This document shows, piece by piece, positions 19,121-28,719 of a stretch of DNA of 64,000 nt (positions within the stretch are counted from its first letter, which is position 1; each line of letters starts with the position of its first letter). Below the pieces are notes generated by a model, which was given only the letters and a program-made list of their open reading frames with translations, ran no database searches and was not told where the DNA came from. A program made the position numbers and the translations under genes. The DNA lies in assembly GCF_000238355.1 (NCBI RefSeq), contig NZ_AHCA01000001.1, positions 620,001-684,000 on the forward strand, read 5' to 3'. This DNA comes from Pseudoalteromonas haloplanktis ATCC 14393. Its GTDB lineage: Bacteria; Pseudomonadota; Gammaproteobacteria; Enterobacterales; Alteromonadaceae.

Positions 19121-21904
19121 TTAGCGATTGCCCCACTTTTTAAGGCAGCGATACAATTGACTACGCTCAACTGGTTTAGCTATAAAATCATTCATACCGA
19201 CTTCGAGGCAGCGCTTTTGATCCTCTTCAAACGCGTTGGCGGTAATAGCAATAATAACCACGGGGCCAAACTTATCACTGTTTTCACGGATATGTGTCGT
19301 ACATTGATAACCATCCATAACCGGCATTTGGCAGTCCATCAAGATGATATCAGCCCTATTTTGCTGCAAACTCAGTAATGCTTTTTCACCATCGCTGGCA
19401 ATTTCAAGCTCGCAATGAGTTTGTGTCAGCATTTTTGATATCACAATTTGATTGATCGGGTTATCTTCAACTAACAACACTTTTACCCCTGATAGATCAG
19501 GTAAAATGGCTTGCGTATCATCAACCGCTTTATGCTCTGCAACTGTCACAGGCAGAATAATGGTAAAACAACTACCCACATCTTTTTCACTGTCTAAACT
19601 GAGTTTACCATTCATTAATTGCACAATACGTTTGCAGATCACCAGCCCCAACCCAGTACCGCCATACTCTCGGGTCGTCGAAATATCGGCTTGCGTAAAC
19701 TCATTAAACAAAATGCTTTGTTGTTGTTTTGAAATACCTATGCCAGTGTCTTTAATGACTACAGACAAATTGCCATTTGAGTAGTCTATTTGCATGGTAA
19801 TCTTACCCATTTTGGTAAATTTACCGGCGTTACTCAATAAATTATTAACGACTTGGCTTAGCCTGAGTGAATCGAGTTCTACTGCGTCAGGCACTGCCGC
19901 TGTCATCGTAAACTCAAATTCAACCTCAGGGCGTACACCGGTATCAGAAAACACCTGCGCAATTTGGCTAAATAGCTGGCGTATCGGCACTGTATGAATA
20001 TCAAGTTTGAGAGCACCCGCTTCAATTTTAGAAAAATCTAAAATATCGTTTAAAATCAATAATAAATTTTTTGCGCTTTGTTGTACCATTTGCAGTTGGT
20101 CACGGTATTCTGGCTTTAGGTCATTTGCATTAAGTAAAATATCGGTCAATCCCATAATTCCATTCAGTGGGGTGCGAATTTCATGACTCATATTGGCTAG
20201 AAATTGTGATTTGGCTTGGCTGGCTTGATTTGCAACCGCAACAGCTTTAATTAGCTCATCTGTTTTTTCATTAACTTGGTATTCCAGTTGCACATTAAAA
20301 TGCTTCAAGCGCTGGTTGAGCGCAGCATTCTCTGTATTGACTTGATCTAAATCTTTAAAGTTGCTTATTAATTTAAATGCTAAGGTTGCAAACTGTTGTT
20401 GTAATCTAAACACTTCCAGCCAAGCATTATGCTTAGTGTCTAAATCTCCTACATCAGCCTTAGGGTCAAAGGCATCAATTTGTTCTGCCAACTCATCGAT
20501 AGGCCGAACTAACCAACGGCTCAATTGAGTAATAAATATGCTGATCAGAATAATCACCAACACTGTCAACAACAGTGATTGCCCCCATGCACTGGCAGCA
20601 ACTAAATTGGCATACTTACGTGGTAATAAACTGGCCACATACCAACCTTGCTGCTGAGATAAAACCACCTTCACATAATATTGCTCACCATCGATGGCGG
20701 TGGTCATAATCGAATATTGATTACCCTGTAGGTGCGTAAAGTCTTCGCCAGAAAGTTGAGCCAGCACTTGGTAGTGAGATTCCAACGTACTAAAAACCAC
20801 CTGTTTTTTGGCATCAAGTACTATCAACTCGCCTTGGTTATCAAATATCGTTGGTCGAAATTGTTCGAATGACCCCAATATTAATGAGCCTTCTACCACT
20901 CCCTGAAAACGCTCGTTGATATACACAGGTGCAGACACGCCAACAATCGGAATATTACCAAAGCCTCGGCCTCGAAAAATATTAGAAATATAGCCATTTG
21001 GTGAATCTTTGCCTTGAATATAGTAATCGCGGTCGGCCACCGATAAACTACTGCCTTTTAAACTTTCCTGTAAACTAAGCGGATTAAATACACGTGCAAT
21101 GGCGTTTTCATCGGTCACAATGGAGCTAAGAAAACTAGGATACAGCGTCATTAAATGCTCCAGTGCAACTTCCCGCGCAACCCCCTGCTCAATCGCTTTG
21201 GCAGTTAATACAATGCCACGGCGATAATCATTTAAATACAGGTCTATTTTAGCGGCAATATCCTCTGATTTTTCAGACAACTGTGCCTTTACTTCATACT
21301 CGATACGAGCGTAGTGATTATTGGTCAAGGCAATAGAAGTAAGAAGCACGACCAAAATGATCAAAATACTAACGATGTAATTGAGGATTTGGTACAGTGA
21401 ATAAGCGCGTTTTTGCCACGCTTGCTGAATAAAGAAAAAGCTAATTAAATCAACAACACATAATATTATTGCCGCATTTAATAGATACTTCACCAGTGCT
21501 GTAACCGTTGTTAGCCAAGGCAGTGCAATAATAAAATAGCCAATCGCAGCTAAGATAGGAATACCAATCACTAGCCAATATATTATGCCACGCACAAACA
21601 ATAATCGTGCTTTTCTCTGGCTGAAATAATAAAGCCAGATCACTTCACCAATAAACACCAAGGACGGCCAACAATGCCCCCAGCGATAAAAAATGAACAT
21701 TGCACTAATTACACAAGCAATTAACGCATAACGCAGGCCAAACAATAGCAAGCAAATTAAAACAAAAAACTGGCCAAATAAAAATTCAGAGCTATCGAGA
21801 AACCAAAAGGGCAGTAGATTTACAAAACCAGCTAACACACCTAATAAAAGGGAACAACAAAAAGCAAAATAACGGTGCTGAAAAACTGGCAATGAATTGT
21901 CCAA
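19121..21904 (-). CDS. Hybrid sensor histidine kinase with receiver domain
   Basis: This 927-residue kinase has an N-terminal block of about five membrane helices, a further helix, and a periplasmic double-Cache-like sensor (about 215-440) followed by a helix. A HAMP-like linker and coiled coil lead to HisKA with [15 protein letters not shown] (H near 571), HATPase ([18 protein letters not shown]), and a C-terminal receiver with [13 protein letters not shown] (D near 857). No output domain or partner regulator is adjacent, so a phosphorelay to an unlinked Hpt protein is implied. The start is TTG with a weak ribosome site. It is convergent with the GGDEF-EAL gene (21 bases apart). Confidence 0.93.
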   Translation of the reverse strand: MDNSLPVFQHRYFAFCCSLLLGVLAGFVNLLPFWFLDSSEFLFGQFFVLICLLLFGLRYALIACVISAMFIFYRWGHCWPSLVFIGEVIWLYYFSQRKARLLFVRGIIYWLVIGIPILAAIGYFIIALPWLTTVTALVKYLLNAAIILCVVDLISFFFIQQAWQKRAYSLYQILNYIVSILIILVVLLTSIALTNNHYARIEYEVKAQLSEKSEDIAAKIDLYLNDYRRGIVLTAKAIEQGVAREVALEHLMTLYPSFLSSIVTDENAIARVFNPLSLQESLKGSSLSVADRDYYIQGKDSPNGYISNIFRGRGFGNIPIVGVSAPVYINERFQGVVEGSLILGSFEQFRPTIFDNQGELIVLDAKKQVVFSTLESHYQVLAQLSGEDFTHLQGNQYSIMTTAIDGEQYYVKVVLSQQQGWYVASLLPRKYANLVAASAWGQSLLLTVLVIILISIFITQLSRWLVRPIDELAEQIDAFDPKADVGDLDTKHNAWLEVFRLQQQFATLAFKLISNFKDLDQVNTENAALNQRLKHFNVQLEYQVNEKTDELIKAVAVANQASQAKSQFLANMSHEIRTPLNGIMGLTDILLNANDLKPEYRDQLQMVQQSAKNLLLILNDILDFSKIEAGALKLDIHTVPIRQLFSQIAQVFSDTGVRPEVEFEFTMTAAVPDAVELDSLRLSQVVNNLLSNAGKFTKMGKITMQIDYSNGNLSVVIKDTGIGISKQQQSILFNEFTQADISTTREYGGTGLGLVICKRIVQLMNGKLSLDSEKDVGSCFTIILPVTVAEHKAVDDTQAILPDLSGVKVLLVEDNPINQIVISKMLTQTHCELEIASDGEKALLSLQQNRADIILMDCQMPVMDGYQCTTHIRENSDKFGPVVIIAITANAFEEDQKRCLEVGMNDFIAKPVERSQLYRCLKKWGNR

Positions 21905-21972
21905 AACAATAAGGGGTATACCTTAAAGTAAAAGAAAAAAACCACTTTGCCAAGTGAACGAGCGATTATTAT

Positions 21973-22860
21973 TTAATGCTTACAACCATTACTTTCAATT
22001 TGTAACACACTGATGGCTATTTTAAATTGTTGTGCCAACAACTGCTCAACCTTCAGTCGGCATGCTTCGTCATGTTTTTCCTTTGTACAATGCTGCTTTA
22101 ACACCACATGTGCACCGACTACAAGATCTTTATCACGACGGCTCACCGTCACATTATGCACATTTTCCACGTGTTCAACTTGACCAATTGCTTGCTCAAT
22201 ATCAGCCACATCAGGCAGTTTAGCTTTATTTAAACGTAACCCTTTCACACAGCTAATTATCACCTTGATACCAGTGAACAACACAAACAGCGCAATCAAC
22301 ATACTCGATAAAATATCAATCACGCTCCAGCCAGTGAGGTAAATAAGTACCCCAGCAATAAAAGTAGACACGGTTGATATTAAATCAAAAAATGAATGTA
22401 GAAAAACGGCATACACGTTAATACTAGCCTTGCGGCCTTTATATAATACCCAAGCCGCCGCACCGTGAAATAAAAAACCTGTCGCAGCAATGACCGACAT
22501 TAAATAACTATTAACTTCAGGTCCCAGCCCTTCATGATGGTGTAAAAATCGCTCCCCACCTTCATATAAAATCACTAAACTGATCGCCAAGTACAAACAG
22601 CCGTTGATCAAACCACCCGTTAACTCTGCTTTTTGATAGCCATCATTATAATTTTTAGCCAAATGAATTGCTAAGCTAGAGGCAATTAACGCTATAAATA
22701 AAGAGCTATTATGAACAAATAAGTGCCCCGCATCGGCCAGCACAGCTAACGAATTAGCAAAGTAAGCGCCGATAACCTGAATAACCATAAATGAACAGGT
22801 AATAGCGAGTGCTATTAATAATCTGCGGCGAGAAGCTTGATGCGTTGTAATGTCAGTCAT
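21973..22860 (-). CDS. Cation diffusion facilitator family metal exporter (CzcD/DmeF-like)
   Basis: The 295-residue protein has six membrane helices and a C-terminal cytoplasmic CDF domain with a metal-binding style HNVTVSRRDKD and HVVLKQHC. Family members swap protons for zinc, cobalt, cadmium or related ions. The usual first metal motif HxxxD appears as DAGHLFVHNSS, i.e. HxxxH, while the second (HSFFD) is normal. This changes one of four predicted site ligands, so ion preference may differ. It is downstream of nothing and 112 bases from the hybrid kinase stop region. Confidence 0.88.
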   Translation of the reverse strand: MTDITTHQASRRRLLIALAITCSFMVIQVIGAYFANSLAVLADAGHLFVHNSSLFIALIASSLAIHLAKNYNDGYQKAELTGGLINGCLYLAISLVILYEGGERFLHHHEGLGPEVNSYLMSVIAATGFLFHGAAAWVLYKGRKASINVYAVFLHSFFDLISTVSTFIAGVLIYLTGWSVIDILSSMLIALFVLFTGIKVIISCVKGLRLNKAKLPDVADIEQAIGQVEHVENVHNVTVSRRDKDLVVGAHVVLKQHCTKEKHDEACRLKVEQLLAQQFKIAISVLQIESNGCKH

Positions 22861-23081
22861 GAAAAGCGGTTTTACCTGTGCTTAAGTGTGCTAAAAATCA
22901 TCATTCTAAGAAAGATCGAAAAGGGGGTAATGATATACAGTATCAATTGTAGTACTTCCAAGACTCAAACGCACTATAAAACTTAATATCTCGCTAATTT
23001 CTCTATTAAACGCACAATTAAAGTACCATTTTCCTATAATTGAATGTAAGCTACATATGTTAATAGGAGGTTGGAAAACCA

Positions 23082-24524
23082 GTGAAACAGTATTCAGTCG
23101 ATGAAATTTGGCAATCATTACACGCATTACCAATTGCAATCATGCTGTTTGATGATCAAGCTGATACGTTGCATGCAAACGCTTCATGCCAGCAGTTATT
23201 TGATTTGATGCCCACAACCAGCCCCGTTCAACATGCCTTTGAACATTTCTCTATTTTACCTTTATGCGAAAACAGCCCCATTGATTTCAAAACGTTTTTA
23301 ACACCTAAAAACAGCGCTGAACACAATTTCAAAATTATAAAGAAAAATACCGCATTGGGCATCAAAGTTACCTACAGTTTAATTGCACCGCAATTAATGA
23401 TGCTCGCCTGTGAGCCACATTCAATCACATCCCAGCAAGCTGACTTTGACGAAGTTATCGCAAAAATTTCAACCCAGCTTATCGATATACAAAGTGACAA
23501 TTTAGATCAACAAATCGAAAGCGCTTTAAAAGCCATTGGTACATTTTGTGATGCCGACCGCAGTTACTTATTTCAGTTTAGTGAAAACGGCAAAGCCATG
23601 AGTAACACCCACGAGTGGGTCAATACACAAGTCAAACCATTTAAAGAAAAACTACAAGGTATCTCACAAGATTTACTGCCGTATTTTTTTGCTACGATGA
23701 ACGAAAAACACGTTTTCAACGTGCCAAATGTTAGTTTGTTGCCCGCAAGTGCTGTGGCTGAAAAAGCTGAATTTGAAGCTGAAGGTATTAAGTCTGTTTT
23801 ATGTATTGGGCTACGCTCGGAAAACGCTTTATTTGGGTTTATTGGCTGTGATTGCGTAACACATATGCGTAATTGGACCGACACCGATCTGATGCGTATT
23901 AAACTCGTAGGTGAAATTATTGCCAATGCGCTCAAAAATGTTTTTTATAAGCAACGTCTAGAACATATTCAACAACAACTGCTATTAGCCAATAAAGAAC
24001 TGCAAACACAAGCTAATCTGGATAGCTTAACAAACATCGCCAATCGTCGCTGCTTTGATCAAACCTTAGCCAATGAAATCCAACGCGCGACACGATCTGC
24101 TCAACCCTTAAGTTTGATCATTGCAGATATTGATTATTTTAAGCTGTACAACGACAATCACGGCCATCAACAAGGTGATGAAGTACTCAAACAGGTAGCT
24201 CAAGCACTGGATAGTTTGTGTAAACGCCAAGGCGACTTAGCAGCGCGCTATGGTGGCGAAGAATTTGCTATCGTACTACCCAGTATAGATAAAACCCACT
24301 GTTTAAAATTCGCCAAGTTACTACAACTGCAAATAAACCAATTAAAAATTGCTCACCCAGACTCTAAAGTCGCTGATCACCTCACCATGAGCGTAGGCTG
24401 CTACAGCTGCTACCCCGACCAAAAAACCACCGCAGATATGATGATCCTCGCCGCCGACAGCGCATTATATTTGGCAAAAAACTCAGGCCGAAATCAAATT
24501 CAGGTGTTTGACGAAGAGCATTAA
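23082..24524 (+). CDS. Diguanylate cyclase with PAS-like and GAF domains
   Basis: The 480-residue cytoplasmic protein has a PAS-like N-terminus (PIAIMLFDDQADTLHANAS) and a GAF domain around 125-290 (TFCDADRSYLFQF, VLCIGLRSENALFGFIGCD). A GGDEF domain with an intact GGEEF site (RYGGEEFAIVLP) completes it. An RxxD inhibitory site (RQGD) sits five residues before GGEEF, predicting product feedback. It should make c-di-GMP in response to a small ligand or redox cue. The start is GTG behind AGGAGG. Confidence 0.92.
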   Translation: MKQYSVDEIWQSLHALPIAIMLFDDQADTLHANASCQQLFDLMPTTSPVQHAFEHFSILPLCENSPIDFKTFLTPKNSAEHNFKIIKKNTALGIKVTYSLIAPQLMMLACEPHSITSQQADFDEVIAKISTQLIDIQSDNLDQQIESALKAIGTFCDADRSYLFQFSENGKAMSNTHEWVNTQVKPFKEKLQGISQDLLPYFFATMNEKHVFNVPNVSLLPASAVAEKAEFEAEGIKSVLCIGLRSENALFGFIGCDCVTHMRNWTDTDLMRIKLVGEIIANALKNVFYKQRLEHIQQQLLLANKELQTQANLDSLTNIANRRCFDQTLANEIQRATRSAQPLSLIIADIDYFKLYNDNHGHQQGDEVLKQVAQALDSLCKRQGDLAARYGGEEFAIVLPSIDKTHCLKFAKLLQLQINQLKIAHPDSKVADHLTMSVGCYSCYPDQKTTADMMILAADSALYLAKNSGRNQIQVFDEEH

Positions 24525-24630
24525 AGCCATGTGCTTATAGCTGTGAGTATACCTCGTGACAAACCAAAGCGTTGCATGTTGCTTAACAGCCTCCCTTTAT
24601 AAATTCAACAATTCTCCAAATACCCTGTAC

Positions 24631-25186
24631 TGTAGGTCGTGCTTTAGCGCGAAAATTAACTGGGTTTCAAACAAACCACGGTGTTAACAATCCGTCCAGG
24701 GAGCTTGGTTACATCGGTCATCCATGACCTCACTTCCTCAGGCTGCGCTATTTACTAGATAAACCGTTTACTTTAGGCGTCCTGCCTTTCGCCATAAAGG
24801 CCTGCTTCGCAGTTCAAAAATATTCCCGATATTTTTGTCGGTCCCTCGTCACCTAAGCTACCGCTGTTGTAGGTCGTGCTTTAGCGCGAAAATTAACTGA
24901 ATTTCAAACAAACCACGGTGTTAACAATCCGTCCATGGAGCTTGGTTACATCGGTCATCCATGACCTCACTTCCTCAGGCTGCGCTATTTACTAGATAAG
25001 CCGTTTACTTTAGGCGTCCTGCCTTTCGCCATAAAGGCCTGCTTCGCAGTTCAAAAAATATTCCCGATATTTTTGTCGGTCCCTCGTCACCTAAGCTACC
25101 GCTGTTGTAGGTCGTGCTTTAGCGCGAAAATTAACTGAATTTCAAACAAACCACGGTGTTTACAATCCACCCATGGAGCTTGGTTA
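24631..25186. repeat. Tandem array of the ~238 bp TGTAGGTCGTGC repeat (2.3 copies)
   Basis: Units begin at 24631, 24868 and 25106 with TGTAGGTCGTGCTTTAGCGC; spacing is 237 and 238 bases and the third stops after about 80 bases. The first two units end CACCTAAGCTACCGCTGT. Each carries potential hairpins: the REP-like TCGTGCTTTAGCGCGA, GGTCATCCATGACC, and AAATATTCCCGATATTT. No open frame is supported. The same unit forms the array at 60187-61200, so this is a dispersed structured repeat family. Confidence 0.9.
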
Positions 25187-25219
25187 TTTTAGATCAAAAT
25201 GCTCAGTAATTTCGTATCT

Positions 25220-26098
25220 CTATGTCAGCTGCACTGGGGTTTCTGCGATCCCTTGGACATTGGCTTGTAAAATAAACACAGCGCCGCTGTGGGGGTACTT
25301 TTCTAGCATATCTCCACCTAGGCCGGTGCGTGCGGATGTCACAGCGATGCTCGTGAGATCATCGCCAAAAAAGGTTAGGCTGGTGATGCGTGGTGCGGGG
25401 AGTCGGTAGAAGCTGCTCACTGAGCCTTTTTCATTAAAACGATACAAGCCATGACCATTCCAAGATGCAACCCACAGGTGGTCATCGTTATCTACTGTCA
25501 TACCATCTGGAAAGCCCATTGACTCGTCAAACTTTGCAAAGACTCGTTTGTTGCTCAGCTTTCCCTGCGGGTTTAAATCAAATTGGTAAATAGTGCGCGA
25601 GGAGGATTCTGTTGAATATAAAATACGGCCATTTTTACTGATTGCAGGACCATTACTGATCACATAGTTTGTATCCACTTTTTGTAAGCTTTTGCCATTA
25701 CCGAGCCGATACAGCGAGCCTGAGTTTTGCTGCTCAAGCTTGTCCATCGTGCCGAAAAACAAATGCCCGTGACGATCAGTTTTAGCGTCGTTTAAACGAT
25801 TACCTGAAGGCTCATTGAGTTGATAATACAGTAATCCTCTTTGTAAGGTGTTGCTATCGAGGTAGTAAATTGCATTTTCAAATCCTGCGATAAGTTGTTG
25901 GTCCTGAGTTTCCATTAACCAACAGATAGGCTCCGGCATGTGATAAGTGTGTAATGTTTGCTGTGTAAAATCAAACCGGTATAGCGCTTTACTTAAAATA
26001 TCAACCCAAAATAAGCTGTTAAAAGAACGGCTATAATAAGGCCCTTCACCAAGTAGGCATTGGCAAGGGATAATCATTTTTATTGCGTTAATTACCAT
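25220..26098 (-). CDS. SMP-30/gluconolactonase family sugar lactonase
   Basis: The product is a six-bladed propeller lactonase of about 292 residues. It opens with LGEGPYYS and LFWVDI, and carries the family's metal-site Asn and Asp segments (SNGPAIS, FPDGMTVDNDDHLWVA). The family hydrolyses aldonolactones made by sugar dehydrogenases. It is the last gene of a run with a TauE-like permease, an SDR dehydrogenase and a GntR regulator, so an arabinono- or related lactone is a plausible substrate (inference). The ATG at 26098 behind AAGG was chosen over a TTG at 26131. Confidence 0.88.
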   Translation of the reverse strand: MVINAIKMIIPCQCLLGEGPYYSRSFNSLFWVDILSKALYRFDFTQQTLHTYHMPEPICWLMETQDQQLIAGFENAIYYLDSNTLQRGLLYYQLNEPSGNRLNDAKTDRHGHLFFGTMDKLEQQNSGSLYRLGNGKSLQKVDTNYVISNGPAISKNGRILYSTESSSRTIYQFDLNPQGKLSNKRVFAKFDESMGFPDGMTVDNDDHLWVASWNGHGLYRFNEKGSVSSFYRLPAPRITSLTFFGDDLTSIAVTSARTGLGGDMLEKYPHSGAVFILQANVQGIAETPVQLT

Positions 26099-26136
26099 GG
26101 AAACCTTATTTAAAGCCACATTAAAGGGCAACCATA

Positions 26137-26844
26137 TTAACGGTGAATAAAAATAAGTGCTAGGCCAGAGAAGGTCGCAACTAAGATAATTAATATACGA
26201 GTGGCCTTTTCATTGATACTGTTGTTAACAAAATAGGAAGCCCCCCAACCAATTAGAATTGCCGGTAAGCACTTTAAAAATAACATAATATCATTCATAT
26301 CAGCGGAGCCTGTTACTAATAAAGCAAGAATTCCAAACAGATTAATGAATACAAAAAAGATACTGAGGTTTGCTTTAATTTTATCTTTATTTTGTGCTTG
26401 ATACAGCAACCCCATTGGTGCACCGCCTGCAGAAGTTGTGGTGCCAATAAACCCGGATGCAATAGACGCAACAAGGTTAGATAACATGGTCAATTTAGGC
26501 GACCAACCCGTTAAAGACAAACCAACAGCAAGTAATAAACAACTGCCTAAGAGCAGCCGATATTGATCAGAGTCAACATACACCATTACAGTGGCGGCAC
26601 TGAGTACACCGAGTGCTCCACCAAAAATGGAGTAGCCTGTTTGCTTGATATCAATTGCGCCACGATGCTTGACGGTGAGTAAAGCTGTGATCAAAAGAGC
26701 ATTTAGGATCATAGGAGCGGGTACTAGCTCGGGCATCAACCAGTACAAAACAGGCACGCACAGTAAGCCCAGACCAAAGCCAATAACGCACTGTAAGCAT
26801 GCTCCTATTATTAATATAAAATAAACGAGTACAATATCGGGCAA
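26137..26844 (-). CDS. TauE/SafE family membrane permease
   Basis: This 235-residue protein has about eight hydrophobic helices in two halves. Both halves carry family-typical glycine-rich loops (CVIGFGLGLLCVPVL and SGFIGTTTSAGGAPMGLLY). Family members export sulfite, sulfonates or other small anions. Here it lies between a sugar dehydrogenase and a lactonase and 39 bases from the latter's start, so a sugar-acid or lactone-related anion is an alternative cargo (inference). The only start available is TTG at 26844, behind AAAGG. An operator-like AT-rich motif is upstream. Confidence 0.85.
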   Translation of the reverse strand: MPDIVLVYFILIIGACLQCVIGFGLGLLCVPVLYWLMPELVPAPMILNALLITALLTVKHRGAIDIKQTGYSIFGGALGVLSAATVMVYVDSDQYRLLLGSCLLLAVGLSLTGWSPKLTMLSNLVASIASGFIGTTTSAGGAPMGLLYQAQNKDKIKANLSIFFVFINLFGILALLVTGSADMNDIMLFLKCLPAILIGWGASYFVNNSINEKATRILIILVATFSGLALIFIHR

Positions 26845-26886
26845 CGCATTTCTACCTTTTAAGCTGGTTTTGACTAATATACAGCC

Positions 26887-26917
26887 AATATTATTCTAAT
26901 ATTATAATATGATTACC
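26887..26917. promoter_or_regulatory. Candidate GntR operator upstream of the TauE gene
   Basis: The sequence contains TAATATTATAATATGAT, a weaker member of the recurring TTGTATGATAATA family found before the arabinose genes. It lies 43-73 bases before the permease start. Confidence 0.35.
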
Positions 26918-26941
26918 GATAGGTAAATTTTTTTATTGTTG

Positions 26942-27721
26942 TTAAGTCCAACCGGCATCCACAACAAGTGATTGTGCGGTCATCATTTTGCTGTCATCTG
27001 CCGCTAAAAATAATGCCGCATTAACAATATCATCAGCCTGCAATGTTTCATTAATGCACTGATTGTGCCTAACATCTTCAATCATTTCTGGCGTTAACCA
27101 GTGTGTAATTTGACGCTCTGTCATTACCCAGCCTGGTACTAAGGTATTGATACGAATGTTGTCTTTGCCGTATGTTGCCGCTAATGAGCGAGTAAGTCCT
27201 TCTATGCCAGCCTTGGCCGTTGTATAAGCTGGCATGCCAGTTTGTTTTACACGCCAACTCACTGAGCCCATATTAATAATGCTTCCACCACCAATGCGTT
27301 GCATTTGCGGTGCCACTGCTTGTGCTGAGAAAAAACATGGGCGAAGGTTTACGGCAAGTTTATCATCCCAATACTCAACACTCATACTATCTGCAACGTG
27401 ACGTGTATCGTCAGCGGCATTGTTGATCAACACACTGATTTCGCCTTGCATTTTTCCGGTTGTTTCAATGGCTGCTTTTAATTGCTCAATATCACGTAAG
27501 TCACAGTATATATAATTAGGATCATAACGATATTGTCCTGCAAGCTGTTTACATAGCTGCAGACTTTGTTGTTTAGCAATATCAATAAACGTTACTTTTG
27601 CATGCTGCTGACAAAAGCGTTTCACCATTATTTCACCAATACCTGTGGCACCACCGGTAATAAAAACACTCTTACCAGCGAGACTTGGATAAGTTGTGAT
27701 GTGTGTTGTTGAAGTTGGCAT
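26942..27721 (-). CDS. Short-chain dehydrogenase/reductase, probable sugar dehydrogenase
   Basis: The 259-residue enzyme has the classical SDR motifs: cofactor loop TGGATGIGE (residues 21-29), NNAAD as the NNAG variant, catalytic Ser in INMGSVS, and YTTAK (Y-x-x-x-K). The acidic end of beta-2 (FIDIAK) suggests NAD rather than NADP. Next to a lactonase and within an arabinose regulon, it may oxidise L-arabinose or another aldose to its lactone (inference). ATG follows AAGGAAATC. It is 35 bases from the GntR gene, so probably co-transcribed. Confidence 0.87.
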   Translation of the reverse strand: MPTSTTHITTYPSLAGKSVFITGGATGIGEIMVKRFCQQHAKVTFIDIAKQQSLQLCKQLAGQYRYDPNYIYCDLRDIEQLKAAIETTGKMQGEISVLINNAADDTRHVADSMSVEYWDDKLAVNLRPCFFSAQAVAPQMQRIGGGSIINMGSVSWRVKQTGMPAYTTAKAGIEGLTRSLAATYGKDNIRINTLVPGWVMTERQITHWLTPEMIEDVRHNQCINETLQADDIVNAALFLAADDSKMMTAQSLVVDAGWT

Positions 27722-27756
27722 GATTTCCTTAAATATTAAGATTTAACAAAACGCGC

Positions 27757-28488
27757 TTATTTCGCTATGTGCTTTGCTTCTTTATCAGCAATCTCTTTTT
27801 CAATGAATGACATCGCTTCGTCAATCATATAGGTCATCATATTTTTAGCACGCTCTGGTTCACCATTTAAAATTGCTTGATACACTTTAAAATGCTCATC
27901 AGCAATCGCTTTTTTACTGCCCTTGGCAGGTGTAGTATGCTGAATACTGACATTTAATGCGGTGCGAATAAAATCACGTAACTGAAAGAAAAAGCGATTA
28001 CCGCTGGCAAATAAAATAGCGGTATGAAAAGACAAGTCAGCTTCATGGATTTCGCCATCAGGTGCATCAGCAGCAGCTTGCATATTCTCAAGAGCAAGCG
28101 CAATTTCTGCTATCGCTGCTTTGTCACCACGCCTTGCAGCAAGGGCAGCCGCTTGTGGCTCAATCGCTAAGCGCACTTGCAAGAATTCTTTTAATACATG
28201 CAGCGAAGGGCTGCTTTCAAGTAGCCACTTTAAAACACTGGTATCATATAGATTCCATGTATTTGCGGGCTCGACACGAATACCTTGACGTGGTCGCGAT
28301 GAAATAAGTCCTTTTGCTGCAAGCATTTTAACAGCTTCACGAACAGCAGTACGGCTAATGCCATACTCTTCACATAATTTTGCTTCAGTCGGCAAGCCAC
28401 TTTCAGCGGTATAATGGCCATTAATAATCGCTTTACCTAGCTCGTTGGTTACCTGTTGTGACAAATTTAAATTTTCAATGCGTGCCAT
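27757..28488 (-). CDS. GntR family regulator with FCD domain, candidate arabinose repressor
   Basis: This 243-residue regulator has an N-terminal winged helix (LPTEAKLCEEYGISRTAVRE) and an all-helical FCD ligand domain with metal-binding histidines (HEADLSFHTAI and DEHFKVY). FadR-type relatives sense sugar acids, organic acids or sugars. It heads the dehydrogenase/permease/lactonase run and is divergent from the SSS symporter, and candidate operators lie on both sides of the gap. Its likely regulon is the arabinose genes here. ATG at 28488 was chosen; a TTG at 28494 is possible. Confidence 0.88.
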   Translation of the reverse strand: MARIENLNLSQQVTNELGKAIINGHYTAESGLPTEAKLCEEYGISRTAVREAVKMLAAKGLISSRPRQGIRVEPANTWNLYDTSVLKWLLESSPSLHVLKEFLQVRLAIEPQAAALAARRGDKAAIAEIALALENMQAAADAPDGEIHEADLSFHTAILFASGNRFFFQLRDFIRTALNVSIQHTTPAKGSKKAIADEHFKVYQAILNGEPERAKNMMTYMIDEAMSFIEKEIADKEAKHIAK

Positions 28489-28515
28489 AAACAAACAGTT
28501 CCTTTATAAATACTT

Positions 28516-28529
28516 ATTGTATGATACTA
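28516..28529. promoter_or_regulatory. Candidate operator before the GntR gene
   Basis: ATTGTATGATACTA contains the near-palindrome GTAT-G-ATAC. It lies 28-41 bases upstream of the regulator start, suggesting autoregulation. Confidence 0.55.
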
Positions 28530-28651
28530 CTATAATTTTCCTGCGTCATCTTCCAAATCACTTACTGTGTTTAAAGAGGGATATTTTACCTAATTAAGGT
28601 CTTTAACCTATTAAAGCAGTAATTTTAACAAATATCTTTCATTTAACTAAT

Positions 28652-28666
28652 TTGTATTATAATATT
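28652..28666. promoter_or_regulatory. Candidate operator before the SSS symporter gene
   Basis: TTGTATTATAATATT is a close match to the motif before araB and the TonB receptor. It sits 54 bases upstream of the symporter start. Confidence 0.5.
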
Positions 28667-28719
28667 TTTATTACACACAAACTTACCGAAGTTGACTTCG
28701 GGCTTAAATGGAATCAAAG

